Source of the DNA: Bradyrhizobium oligotrophicum S58
Lineage (GTDB): Bacteria > Pseudomonadota > Alphaproteobacteria > Rhizobiales > Xanthobacteraceae
Direction of reading: 5' to 3'
Length of the DNA: 64,000 bases
NCBI RefSeq assembly: GCF_000344805.1
Contig: NC_020453.1
Location: 6,729,001-6,793,000, forward strand
Below the pieces are notes generated by a model, which was not told the DNA's origin, did not search any database, and worked only from the letters and a program-made list of their open reading frames with translations. Below are positions 54,432 through 62,435 of this stretch, in pieces; the first letter of the stretch is position 1; every line of letters starts with the position of its first letter. A program made the translations under genes and the position numbers.

Positions 54432-57400
54432 CCGCGCTGCCTCCAGAATCTGTGGCAGGCGGCGCCAAGTCCGCACTAGACGGCTACGAGTATCAGCTCG
54501 GCGTCTCGGTGTTGGCCGCTCTGCGGTTGATGCTAGTCACTAAGTCGGCGAGCCGGATCACGCTCGAACCCGCCAACGAGGAAGATCTGGAGTCGGACCT
54601 CGAACCTGCGACGCCTGGCCGTGTCCAACCTAGCGCGAACGTGGCAGACGGCTACAAGCTCGTTGTGCAGGTGAAGCTCCGCAACAGCGGCCCCTGGTCA
54701 ATCACCGACTTCGAAGCGTTGCTCAAACGCGGCACGACCCGTCGACCGGCCAAACATCATCTCGACGCTCCTGGCACGCGCTATCTTCTGATCACGAACG
54801 CCGACGCCGGCGGCGTGGCGCGCGACCTCTTGGTACGGGGCTTGGAGGAGTGGCCGGAAGAGCAAACTTTCCCGGCCAGCCTATCGGGGACGTTACCCCA
54901 TGGGCCGGAAGGCCGGATAGCTATCTGGGGCGTTCTCACCGAGCGTCTATTGGACTTGGAGATCAACGACATCCTCGGCTCTCTTTTGCGGGTGCCGCAA
55001 AGCCGACAAGCCGAATGTCGCGCGCGGCTGCGCGACGAGGCTCGGCAGAGAATGCGCGGGACGAGCCCAGGTGTGTGGACGCGCGAGGACTTGCTGAGCA
55101 TCATCCGCGGCTGTGGAGGTTATCTGGCGAGCGCTCCACAACTCGAGGCGTTCGTGCCGCCGGGAAACTACAAAGCCCTAAGCGATCTGCTCGAACGGCG
55201 GAACGCCCTTGTCATCACCGGACCTTCGGGTACGGGCAAGACTTGGACGGCGCTGGCGCTGGTTGATCAGGCGCGGCAGCGGTCTTCCGCGCCAGAAATC
55301 ATCCAGGTCAACGTCAACAACGGTCCCTCAAGCATGCGGACGCTGACCGACACCGGCCCGAAGCTCTTCTATGTCGAGGATCCGTGGGGGCAGTATAGCT
55401 TGCGGGGTGGCGCCGACGTCTGGACCGAACAACTGCCGAGGCTGCTGCGCGAGGCGCACGCTGGGCATCAGTACGTCATCACCTCGCGTACCGATATGCT
55501 CGGCCATGCTAAGGCCGACGAGGGCCTCAAGCGTTGGACCGTGGTGCTAGACGCTGACCAATACCGGGATGGCGAACTCGCGGATATCTACGACAAACGC
55601 TTGGAACTCCTGGCGACGGAGCTGCAGGCCAAGGCCCTGGATTTCCGGACGGACGCCTTGGAAGCGCTTGAAACACCGTTCGAAATCGATCTGTTCTTTA
55701 CTTACATGGCCGACGGCCCTGAGCCGGATGAAGTCGATCTTGCCTTCTTTCGGCGAATCCTCGCGCTGGCCCATCGCGATGCTGTGGAAGGCGTGGTCGT
55801 TTCTTATCTGAATGCCGGCGATCAGACCGGCTGGTCGGCAATCATCTGGGCGCTGCTGACGGCCAGATCGCAATTTGACCGCGGCCAGTTGATCGGGCTT
55901 GGCCGACAACTGCGGATCACGGACCCGACTTTTTTCGATGGGCTGGAGAAGCTGGTGAATCGGCTCGTCGCGACGCGCCATCTGCGCCAGCCCGGCCCGA
56001 CCGTCAGCTTTTCGCACCCGAGCGTCCGCGCTGGTTTCGAGATCTTCGTCAAGGAGAATTGGCCGCGTAGTGAAACGGCATTGACGTCGATGATCTCCGC
56101 CTTAACCCAGCTCGGCGGTTCGCAGCGGGACTGGGCGCTCGAGACCGCGGCGCGTTCGCTCAAGGCGATCGCCGATCTCGTCGCCGCCGCTGAAAATCTT
56201 GACATGGAGTTTGAGGCCGATAGCGCCAGTCGGGCTAGGATCGACGCCTGGCTGGAGGAGAGCTTGGTCGATCCGCGAGCCGATTTCCGGCCCGTGCTGC
56301 AACTGGCGTCTGACGTCGGCACGCAGAAGTCGATCCCGTCAGAACTCGCGCGCTGGTTCATCCAGGGTATACGGCGCGGCGGCCAGTTCTTCCTCGACAG
56401 ATGGCAGCCGCCGAGCTTCGACGACGCTTGGTATGAGCGCGTCTCGGCCGATCCTCGGTCGTTCGTGATCGCTGACCGCTTTGTCCGTGAGCAATTGCCT
56501 GAGGACCGGGACGGCTTCGGCGACACCTTTCCTAACAAGCTTGATCGGATCGCGACCGGCCTAACACCAGCCTTCCTCGCGGCGGCGCGCAAATTGGTTG
56601 GCTCCGGCTTCGATAGAAATGTCGGCGCGGTGGCGGCTGGGGCCGTGCGAGACCTCGACCGCTATGAAGAGGTGCTCGAGGCGGCGCTCGATGAGCTTGC
56701 GGGGCTTCGCCGTTCCTATGAGCGGGAGGGCAAGGAACAATGGCGTGCGATCGAAGACGGGGAATGCGACGCGGCCGTTGAGGAAGGCTATCAATCCCAA
56801 CATGAGGACGATGGCTATGCAGCCGGCATTTTCGTCGATGCCTATGTAAGGCAGGTCAGATCGCTCGGCCGGTGGCGGAGCCTGAAAGAGCATCCGCGGA
56901 TCTCCGAGCTGTGCCGCGCTTGGGCGGACGAGGTGGCGCGAGCAAGCGATTCGGTCTCGCTAGAAGAAATTCGGGCCGTCATCTCCGTCACGGCAAACAA
57001 CAATCACGAAGATCGTGCCTGGGAGGCAGCGCGCGAGCACTGGCAAGCTCCGCTCTCCTCAGACCTTCAACAGCGGATTCTTTCCAATCCGAGTGATGAA
57101 AGCTTGCGCGGAGCGCTCGCCTCTTGCGCCTTGATCAAAGCGCCAGCCGCGCTTGCGCAGTGCTTCGAGCGATTGGCCGCCACACCCGCATCTTTCGTGC
57201 ATCTGCTGGTGGACGCGCACGCGGCGCAGCGCCGCATTTCAAGCAAGACGCGGGCGCGGCGGATACGATCTTTCATGGCGATGCTTCCGGGTGTGGCCGT
57301 CGAGATATTTCAAGCCCTGTCCCTGAAAGATAAGGCCGCATCAGCTGTTGGCCAAGAGGCCCTGTACTTGCTGGACCAAGCGGCAGAAGCAGCGACGCCA

Positions 57401-58414
57401 TCCGTACTTGACGAGATCGTGCCGATAATGATCGCCAGCGGCGGTGCCCCGTCAGCGGCCATCCAACGTTGGCTTATTGAGACCGCGGACCATCGACTGG
57501 CAAAGGCCGCTGCCGAAGCCGCAATTCTTATCGAGGACGATACGCTGGTGTGGCTCGCGCTTGATCACGGTCGAGCGGACGCCCGTGAGGCTGCGCTTCC
57601 GTATCTCGCAGCGCGACTGCAAGATCCGCTGCCGCCGCGCCTGCTGGACTTCTCGTCCGATCCGGGTAGCCGGGTCCGGCACGCCCTGGTCCGCATCCTT
57701 GCGACGCGGCGGTGCGCCGAGCATCAAAGCGTGCTCCGCAAACTTATCGATGATGATTGGTCGGATGCTGAAGCGTTTCACAACGAAGAGCCATCCTATG
57801 GCATCGCGCGTGAGGCGGTTGCCGGGCTCGCCGCCTACGGCAGCCTTTCGGATGATATTGGTGAGGCCCTATTGTTTAGGGCAGAGCGCACAGACGACCG
57901 CTCGTTTGGCAGGGTGGCGTTAGAGACCGCTGCGCAATGCTGCAGTCCGGCCATACGCAAGAAGATCTGGGCTCTGTCCTTCATCGACCAAGCTCGCTGG
58001 GTCCGGGTCGACGCCATAGATGCCCTGAGTCAGGCCGATGTCGTCGAAAGCGAGATTCTCGACGCGATCACCGCCAAACTCCTCCTGCGAATAGCGCCGC
58101 CCTTGGCAGCTTCCGCCTGCGTTTTGCTCGCGACTCATGGTCGGGTCGAGGCCGTGGTCGAGGCGATGGAGCGAGTTGCATGTTCGACCAAGCGGCGCGC
58201 GCTGTTGCTCCTTGGCGTCTGTGGCCTGGCCGCCCGCGACCGCCCAGCCGCGCTCGGGCTGCTGGCCTTGCTCGGATCAGATCACCCCGCGCGGCGGCTG
58301 CTCGATCTGGGCGATGACGAGCGGTTGCCGAAAGCAGTGCTCGACGATCTTGGCCATATTCGCATTCGTAAGGCCGTGTGGGGCTGGCTCGACGACAAAA
58401 TCGCAAAGGACTGA
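54428..58414 (+). CDS. Nuclease-STAND NTPase-repeat protein (predicted antiphage sensor/effector)
   Basis: 1328 residues from TTG 54428 (GTG 54452 is an alternative). Residues 12-110 resemble DUF4297/Cap4-like PD-(D/E)XK nucleases: GYEYQLGVSV, RITLEPANEEDLESD, and the E/Q-x-K motif LVVQVKLRN. The NTPase has Walker A ITGPSGTGKTWTAL at about 262-275, Walker B-like LFYVEDPWGQY at about 316 (the DPWG word is typical of nSTAND3) and sensor VITSRTDML at about 354. From about 500 on the protein is helical and becomes HEAT-like at about 1030-1250 (ADAREAALPYLAARLQ, SRVRHALVRILATRR). This is the architecture of STAND sensors that detect phage proteins through a repeat domain and activate a nuclease. 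Confidence 0.82.
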   Translation: MTALPPESVAGGAKSALDGYEYQLGVSVLAALRLMLVTKSASRITLEPANEEDLESDLEPATPGRVQPSANVADGYKLVVQVKLRNSGPWSITDFEALLKRGTTRRPAKHHLDAPGTRYLLITNADAGGVARDLLVRGLEEWPEEQTFPASLSGTLPHGPEGRIAIWGVLTERLLDLEINDILGSLLRVPQSRQAECRARLRDEARQRMRGTSPGVWTREDLLSIIRGCGGYLASAPQLEAFVPPGNYKALSDLLERRNALVITGPSGTGKTWTALALVDQARQRSSAPEIIQVNVNNGPSSMRTLTDTGPKLFYVEDPWGQYSLRGGADVWTEQLPRLLREAHAGHQYVITSRTDMLGHAKADEGLKRWTVVLDADQYRDGELADIYDKRLELLATELQAKALDFRTDALEALETPFEIDLFFTYMADGPEPDEVDLAFFRRILALAHRDAVEGVVVSYLNAGDQTGWSAIIWALLTARSQFDRGQLIGLGRQLRITDPTFFDGLEKLVNRLVATRHLRQPGPTVSFSHPSVRAGFEIFVKENWPRSETALTSMISALTQLGGSQRDWALETAARSLKAIADLVAAAENLDMEFEADSASRARIDAWLEESLVDPRADFRPVLQLASDVGTQKSIPSELARWFIQGIRRGGQFFLDRWQPPSFDDAWYERVSADPRSFVIADRFVREQLPEDRDGFGDTFPNKLDRIATGLTPAFLAAARKLVGSGFDRNVGAVAAGAVRDLDRYEEVLEAALDELAGLRRSYEREGKEQWRAIEDGECDAAVEEGYQSQHEDDGYAAGIFVDAYVRQVRSLGRWRSLKEHPRISELCRAWADEVARASDSVSLEEIRAVISVTANNNHEDRAWEAAREHWQAPLSSDLQQRILSNPSDESLRGALASCALIKAPAALAQCFERLAATPASFVHLLVDAHAAQRRISSKTRARRIRSFMAMLPGVAVEIFQALSLKDKAASAVGQEALYLLDQAAEAATPSVLDEIVPIMIASGGAPSAAIQRWLIETADHRLAKAAAEAAILIEDDTLVWLALDHGRADAREAALPYLAARLQDPLPPRLLDFSSDPGSRVRHALVRILATRRCAEHQSVLRKLIDDDWSDAEAFHNEEPSYGIAREAVAGLAAYGSLSDDIGEALLFRAERTDDRSFGRVALETAAQCCSPAIRKKIWALSFIDQARWVRVDAIDALSQADVVESEILDAITAKLLLRIAPPLAASACVLLATHGRVEAVVEAMERVACSTKRRALLLLGVCGLAARDRPAALGLLALLGSDHPARRLLDLGDDERLPKAVLDDLGHIRIRKAVWGWLDDKIAKD

Positions 58415-58420
58415 AGCCAG

Positions 58421-58449
58421 GCGCCCGGGCTCTGGGGGAGCCCGAGCGC
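58421..58449. terminator. Hairpin between the STAND gene and the broken nuclease gene
   Basis: Eleven-base arms GCGCCCGGGCT and AGCCCGAGCGC with one mismatch and a 7-base loop. It begins 7 bp after the STAND stop. No T-run follows, so it could attenuate rather than stop transcription into the next gene. Confidence 0.5.
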
Positions 58450-58473
58450 GAAAATGATGAACGGAGATGGCGC

Positions 58474-59086
58474 GTGACGCGGCCAACAAAGCATAGCGAT
58501 CCCCCTGAGAAGCGCTTCGACCTGCTGGCTTTGGCTGCGGCCTTTGCTCAGCGGCATGGGTCGGACCTCAATCATCCGGCTTTGGTCGAGCGATTCCTTG
58601 TCGACGCGGCTGATCGCTTGAGGGCCGCGCTTTGCCGATCCAACTCTTCTTCATGGCGCGCGAACTGAGCGTATGTTCGAGGTAATGGTCCTCAGCCTTG
58701 GGCGCTTCCGACTGTTCAAGACCGAGGATGTTGGGCGGGTCCACGCCGCGACGAGCTTTCGTGCCGCGGACTATCGGGTCGTGCTGGACGACGGCGACCA
58801 GTGGCTCGTCGAGGTCAAGAACGCGCGCTGCGAAAATCCGCAGAAGCAGCGAACGACAATGTCCGCCGCCTATCTCGCTTTGCTGCAAGCCTATGCCGAC
58901 GCGGTAACCGCGGCCGGTCGCTACCGCAAATCTCGGATACTGACTGACGGTGAAATTGTTCGCCATTCTTCTCATCGCGACTCAGGACGCAAACCGGCCG
59001 ACGGGCAGCCAAACCGATCTCGAAACACCTGCCGTGGCGCGGACACGTCGGAGGCAAGCATTATGAATAAGATGAATGACTTATGA
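58474..59086 (+). pseudogene. Frameshifted PD-(D/E)XK-like nuclease gene
   Basis: Two parts: GTG 58474 (with ACGGAG upstream) to the stop at 58668, and a second frame running on to 59086. In the second frame, bases from 58622 read GPRFADPTLLHGARTERMFE and join smoothly to VMVLSLGRFRLFKTEDVGRV; removing one base near 58621 restores a single protein of about 203 residues. The second part contains RAADYRVVLDDGDQWLVEVK, a D-x(n)-E-V-K nuclease-type motif. The C-terminal 45 residues look degenerate. It may be a mutation, a sequencing error or, less likely, recoding. It follows the STAND gene by 60 bp. Confidence 0.65.
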
Positions 59087-59266
59087 GCCATCACCGGTTA
59101 TTCCCGCGCCTTGATCGCAAATGGGACTCAGCCAGCAGCACCCGTCCTGAACTCGGCTATTAGCTTCGCAGGAACTTGCCGCGGCCGCAGAGGAGTTGAT
59201 GGCCAATTCTATGAGTGGCTAGCGAGTCCGACCCAGGCTTGGAATCTGAGCAATCGGAGCTAACTA

Positions 59267-59485
59267 TCAGCGTGCTAATCGAACTCCGGGCTGGTCGCCG
59301 TCGATGAATTGCACGCCTCCTGCCTCCAAGGCACGCCTGACGGCCGCCAAATTGTTGATTGACGGGATGCGGCGGCCTTTTTCGAAATCACGAATAGTGC
59401 TCTCGCTCAAATTTGACCGAGCGGCCAATTCAGCCTGAGACCAGTCGAGCAGACCGCGAGCTGCCCGAGATTGATCGGGAGTCAT
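59267..59485 (-). CDS. XRE-type helix-turn-helix regulator
   Basis: 72 residues from ATG 59485 (MTPDQSRAARGLLDWSQAEL), a compact Cro/CI-type HTH: AELAARSNLSESTIRDFEKG then RRIPSINNLAAVRRALEAGG and VQFIDGDQPGVRL. It is divergent from the 132-residue gene across a region with repeated motifs, so it probably autoregulates and controls that gene. Confidence 0.88.
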   Translation of the reverse strand: MTPDQSRAARGLLDWSQAELAARSNLSESTIRDFEKGRRIPSINNLAAVRRALEAGGVQFIDGDQPGVRLAR

Positions 59486-59507
59486 CAAACCGCCAATTCA
59501 TGGGACA

Positions 59508-59589
59508 CGGTTTCCGTCTAACAGCCACGAAAAGCGTTGACATCCGCGATTATAAACGCTAACCGTTTATGATAGGCGGTTTCCGTTTA
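59508..59589. promoter_or_regulatory. Operator-like region between the XRE gene and its divergent neighbour
   Basis: A palindrome ATAAACG-CTAAC-CGTTTAT lies at 59552-59570, flanked by two direct copies of CGGTTTCCGT(C/T)TA at 59508-59520 and 59577-59589. TTGACA at 59537 is a plausible -35. The shared CCGTTTA word in palindrome and direct repeats suggests repeated binding sites for the XRE protein. Confidence 0.6.
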
Positions 59590-59602
59590 CCCGAGCAAAA
59601 AA

Positions 59603-60001
59603 ATGCGCGAGCACGCCACGGCCACTGCCCCGGAGCTTACTGGGTCGGAAGACCCAGATGCTCCCTTAATCGATTTCGAGAACCAGTTCTTAGCATTGGT
59701 AGCTGAACTCGATGGTGACGTTGGAAATCTCGCACAGTACGACGAGTACCTAACGATAAGGGACGAAGCCGTGTTAGCCCGGCTTGATCCCGTTGAACGA
59801 GCGATCATGGAGACGCCCGCCTGTACTGTAACGGGTTTGAGTGTGAAGGCGCGTCATTTGGCCTATGTTCTCTCGGAGTACTGGGAGGCCCCAATCGGTC
59901 AACTCACTTGGGAGGGACGAGCGGTGCGTCTGCTCGTTGAAGCGATTTGCAACGTCGCAAACGCGCCTTTGCGGATCCGAGAACCTGAGGACGGGAAATA
60001 G
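59603..60001 (+). CDS. Uncharacterised acidic protein (132 aa)
   Basis: Acidic and helical; the stretch ARLDPVERAIMETPACTVTG followed by LSVKARHLAYVLSEYWEAP reads like a family I associate with mobile regions of bradyrhizobia. No membrane or DNA-binding motif. It is divergent from the XRE gene and appears to be the last gene of the island. Base composition is less GC-rich than the core genes. Function unknown. Confidence 0.65.
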   Translation: MREHATATAPELTGSEDPDAPLIDFENQFLALVAELDGDVGNLAQYDEYLTIRDEAVLARLDPVERAIMETPACTVTGLSVKARHLAYVLSEYWEAPIGQLTWEGRAVRLLVEAICNVANAPLRIREPEDGK

Positions 60002-60196
60002 CGCTGCACTTGACCAAACCGAGGCTCCGACTCCCTAGGGAAGCGGGGAAGGCCAACAAAGTCAGTCGACTAGGATTTCGTTTGGGTGAAATCGGTATCA
60101 TTGCTTTGCAAGGTCTTTCAGGACCGCCGCCCAAACGACGACTGAGCTCAGCGCCATGGCCTCACAAGCGTTGCTATTCGACGGCTCCTAGATGCG

Positions 60197-60715
60197 TCAA
60201 TTGGGATAGAGTTGCAGTTCGATCGCACGACCCGCCTGCTCGATCCGAACACCTGACCCATCGATCGTCTTCACCCGCCAGCCCTGGTACGTTTCGTTCT
60301 CATTGACCCAGGAGCCCCCGCCGGGTCCGCCCTTGCTCAGCAGGTAAGCCTTGCTCATCCTGCCATTGATCATGACACCACCAAGCAGGAGGCCGGGGTC
60401 AGTGGCCACCACCGGCGGCGGGACCGCGGGCATTGGGAGCGGTCGCGGTGGCGCGGGCGGAGGTGGAACGAACGGCTCGCGCGATCTGTAGAACACCGGA
60501 TGAGCTGTGATCTCTGCATAGGCCTCGATAGGAGGCCGTCCTGTAAGGTTCACGATCGAACGCGGCAGCGCGGCCTCCCATGCCGCGCGCGGTGCCCCCA
60601 CTGCTTCCTCTTCCAGCGCCAGCAATACCAGCTTCGTTCCCAGCAGCAGATTGATTGTACCGAGGAGCGCCAGCAGTCCAGCCAGCGGCGTCACGCGCCA
60701 TCTCGCCCTTCTCAT
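60197..60715 (-). CDS. Type II secretion GspC/N-like protein
   Basis: 172 residues with one N-terminal membrane helix (PLAGLLALLGTINLLLGTKL), a proline-rich linker (FVPPPPAPPRPLPMPAVPPP) and a small beta domain (LLLGGVMINGRMSKAYLLSK, then VRIEQAGRAIELQLYP) like the GspC homology region. Such proteins bridge the inner-membrane platform to the outer-membrane secretin. ATG 60715 overlaps the GspM-like stop by 4 bp. Confidence 0.75.
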   Translation of the reverse strand: MRRARWRVTPLAGLLALLGTINLLLGTKLVLLALEEEAVGAPRAAWEAALPRSIVNLTGRPPIEAYAEITAHPVFYRSREPFVPPPPAPPRPLPMPAVPPPVVATDPGLLLGGVMINGRMSKAYLLSKGGPGGGSWVNENETYQGWRVKTIDGSGVRIEQAGRAIELQLYPN

Positions 60716-61281
60716 TGGATCGCACCATAGACGTCGAGCTGTCCCTGGAGCATCGGCTCCTCGGCCGCGCCCTGGCGCAGTGCCGATCCGCCCTTCAGGC
60801 TCGCGCTGGAAACAAATAAATAAGGCTTCGCACTCTCAATGGCATGCACCACGCGCATCACTGCGGGCAAGGGTCCCGAAAGGTCGACCCGCACGCCGCT
60901 GTACCTGATCAGGTCCACCGTCCGGCCCGGCAGGGACTGGATGGCACGGGACTGGGCGCCAGCATTGCCGAGGATCGCCTTCAATCTGGTCTGAAGATCG
61001 GCCGCGATGACATTGTCATTCGCCCCGGTCAGAAATTCGCCGCTCTGAAACTGCGACTCCGTCTCTGAGGAGAGCGCCTCGATATGGGATGCCTGCGCGA
61101 CAACCGCCCTCAGCCGTGCCAGGAGCCGCTGCTGGTCCTGGATCCGCAGATCGCGCTCGGCAAAGACGGCCTCGATCGGCATCACGAGGCCCCAGACAAT
61201 CAGGCCCAGAATGCCGAGGTTTGCGAAGACGAACAGGATGCGGCGTGTGAACGGAGCGTAGAGCTCGATGGGGTTCCTCAT
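60712..61281 (-). CDS. gspM: Type II secretion GspM-like protein
   Basis: 189 residues: a single N-terminal membrane helix (RILFVFANLGILGLIVWGLV), a coiled coil (LRIQDQQRLLARLRAVVAQA) and a ferredoxin-like C-terminal domain with VDLSGPLPAVMRVVHAIESA, as in the GspMb form. GspM stabilises GspL in the assembly platform. It overlaps gspL by 4 bp. Confidence 0.8.
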   Translation of the reverse strand: MRNPIELYAPFTRRILFVFANLGILGLIVWGLVMPIEAVFAERDLRIQDQQRLLARLRAVVAQASHIEALSSETESQFQSGEFLTGANDNVIAADLQTRLKAILGNAGAQSRAIQSLPGRTVDLIRYSGVRVDLSGPLPAVMRVVHAIESAKPYLFVSSASLKGGSALRQGAAEEPMLQGQLDVYGAIQ

Positions 61282-62399
61282 TGCGTCGCCTCCTTGAGTG
61301 CATCAGGCAGGCGGACCCTGGCCTGCAACGAAAAGCGCTCGCGCCCTTCGATCGGATCCATCGCAACCGGCGAGGTCAGCGCCGCGTCCACAAACAGCTT
61401 CGATCCGTCGAATATGCTGACGAGACTTGGCGCCGCTGCTGAAAATCCGGTCAGAGTGACCGTGGTGCCGCGTGCATTGGCGCCCTCGGTGAGCCGCAGT
61501 TCGGTAAGCCAGGAATGCCTTGGGAGAATGCGTGTGGCTTCGTCCCAGACATCGATCAATCCCGGCAGCTCGCTTCGCTGGAGACGGAGCCGCGACAACG
61601 TGGTCCGTCGTTCCCGCAACTGCTCAACCATCGTCCGCACGCGTTCTGCATTCCGACGCGCGACCATGATCTCGGCATCGAGCCGGTCGAGTGCGGCCTG
61701 TTGCCGGACATAAGTCAGGGCGGCCAGTCCACCTGCCAAAATAACAGCGCTGCAGCAGAGCGCCGCAATGGCGATCCTAAGCGGCTGACGGGCCGTCGGC
61801 TTGCGCGCCAGACGGATCGTCGGCGCCGCCTCGTCGGCGCCGAACTCGACAAAGGTGATCTGATCGGCCGGCAGCCCAAGCTCGTCGGCTCTCTGTTGCA
61901 CATGCTGTCGCCGCGTCACCCATTGCCGGACGGCGACCCGGCCGTCGGGCGCTGCGCTGGATACGTAGTCCGAATAGATGTCCTCGGCCCTGAATGGCGT
62001 CCTGCGCAACAGGTCTTGCGGCACGATGGTGTCGATCGCATTTCTTGCCTCCGCCGGGAGGACGATGTCGCGGCGAAAGACGCTCTGCTCCGGCAACCGC
62101 AGTCCGAGCTCGACGTCGGCCCGATCGAGGCCGTGACGCTTTACGAGCGCCGCCATTGCGGTCGTCACGGACTCCTCTGGCGATGTCTCGGAAATGTCCA
62201 TTCCGATCCGAGGATCGCTCAGCCGAAGCCTGCAGCCGGTCGCGCCGAGATCGACCACGACCCGCGGCCTTCCTGTGGCCAGAACGGCGGCAATCCGCTG
62301 CGGCAGCAGATTCGCCAACTCCGCGCACCACCATCTGATGGCCGACCGCACCAGCTCGCGTGGACGCATCGCCCCTGCCGTCGTCAGCAGTGATCCCAT
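61278..62399 (-). CDS. gspL: Type II secretion GspL/PilMN-like protein
   Basis: 373 residues from ATG 62399 with GGGAGA upstream. The N-terminal 200 residues form a cytoplasmic actin-like domain (PRVVVDLGATGCRLRLSDPR, RLPEQSVFRRDIVLPAEARN), followed by a membrane helix (IAIAALCCSAVILAGGLAAL), a coiled coil and a PilN-type domain (PRHSWLTELRLTEGANARGT). It recruits the ATPase GspE to the membrane. Confidence 0.82.
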   Translation of the reverse strand: MGSLLTTAGAMRPRELVRSAIRWWCAELANLLPQRIAAVLATGRPRVVVDLGATGCRLRLSDPRIGMDISETSPEESVTTAMAALVKRHGLDRADVELGLRLPEQSVFRRDIVLPAEARNAIDTIVPQDLLRRTPFRAEDIYSDYVSSAAPDGRVAVRQWVTRRQHVQQRADELGLPADQITFVEFGADEAAPTIRLARKPTARQPLRIAIAALCCSAVILAGGLAALTYVRQQAALDRLDAEIMVARRNAERVRTMVEQLRERRTTLSRLRLQRSELPGLIDVWDEATRILPRHSWLTELRLTEGANARGTTVTLTGFSAAAPSLVSIFDGSKLFVDAALTSPVAMDPIEGRERFSLQARVRLPDALKEATQ

Positions 62400-62435
62400 G
62401 TCACTGTTCTCCCGCAGCCGTAGTCATCGGTGCCA

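Larger units (their letters stand above)
47829..60001. mobile_element. Putative integrated genomic island at the tRNA (right edge undetermined)
   Basis: The tRNA 3' end is followed at once by a tyrosine recombinase, an excisionase-like gene, a decayed DUF932-like fragment, a block of predicted defence genes and a small XRE pair; base composition becomes visibly less GC-rich around 59100-60180. Type II secretion genes resume at 60197. I could not find a second copy of the tRNA 3' end by eye, so the right boundary at about 60001 is a guess from gene content. Confidence 0.6.

Noticed and set aside
59083..59163. 26-residue ORF whose start overlaps the end of the broken nuclease gene
   Set aside because: Short, no motif, and lies in decayed sequence; the ATGA overlap can be chance.
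60010..60306. 98-codon ORF between the island and gspC
   Set aside because: Runs antisense into the GspC-like gene, has no family features, and the GspC-like frame is better supported.
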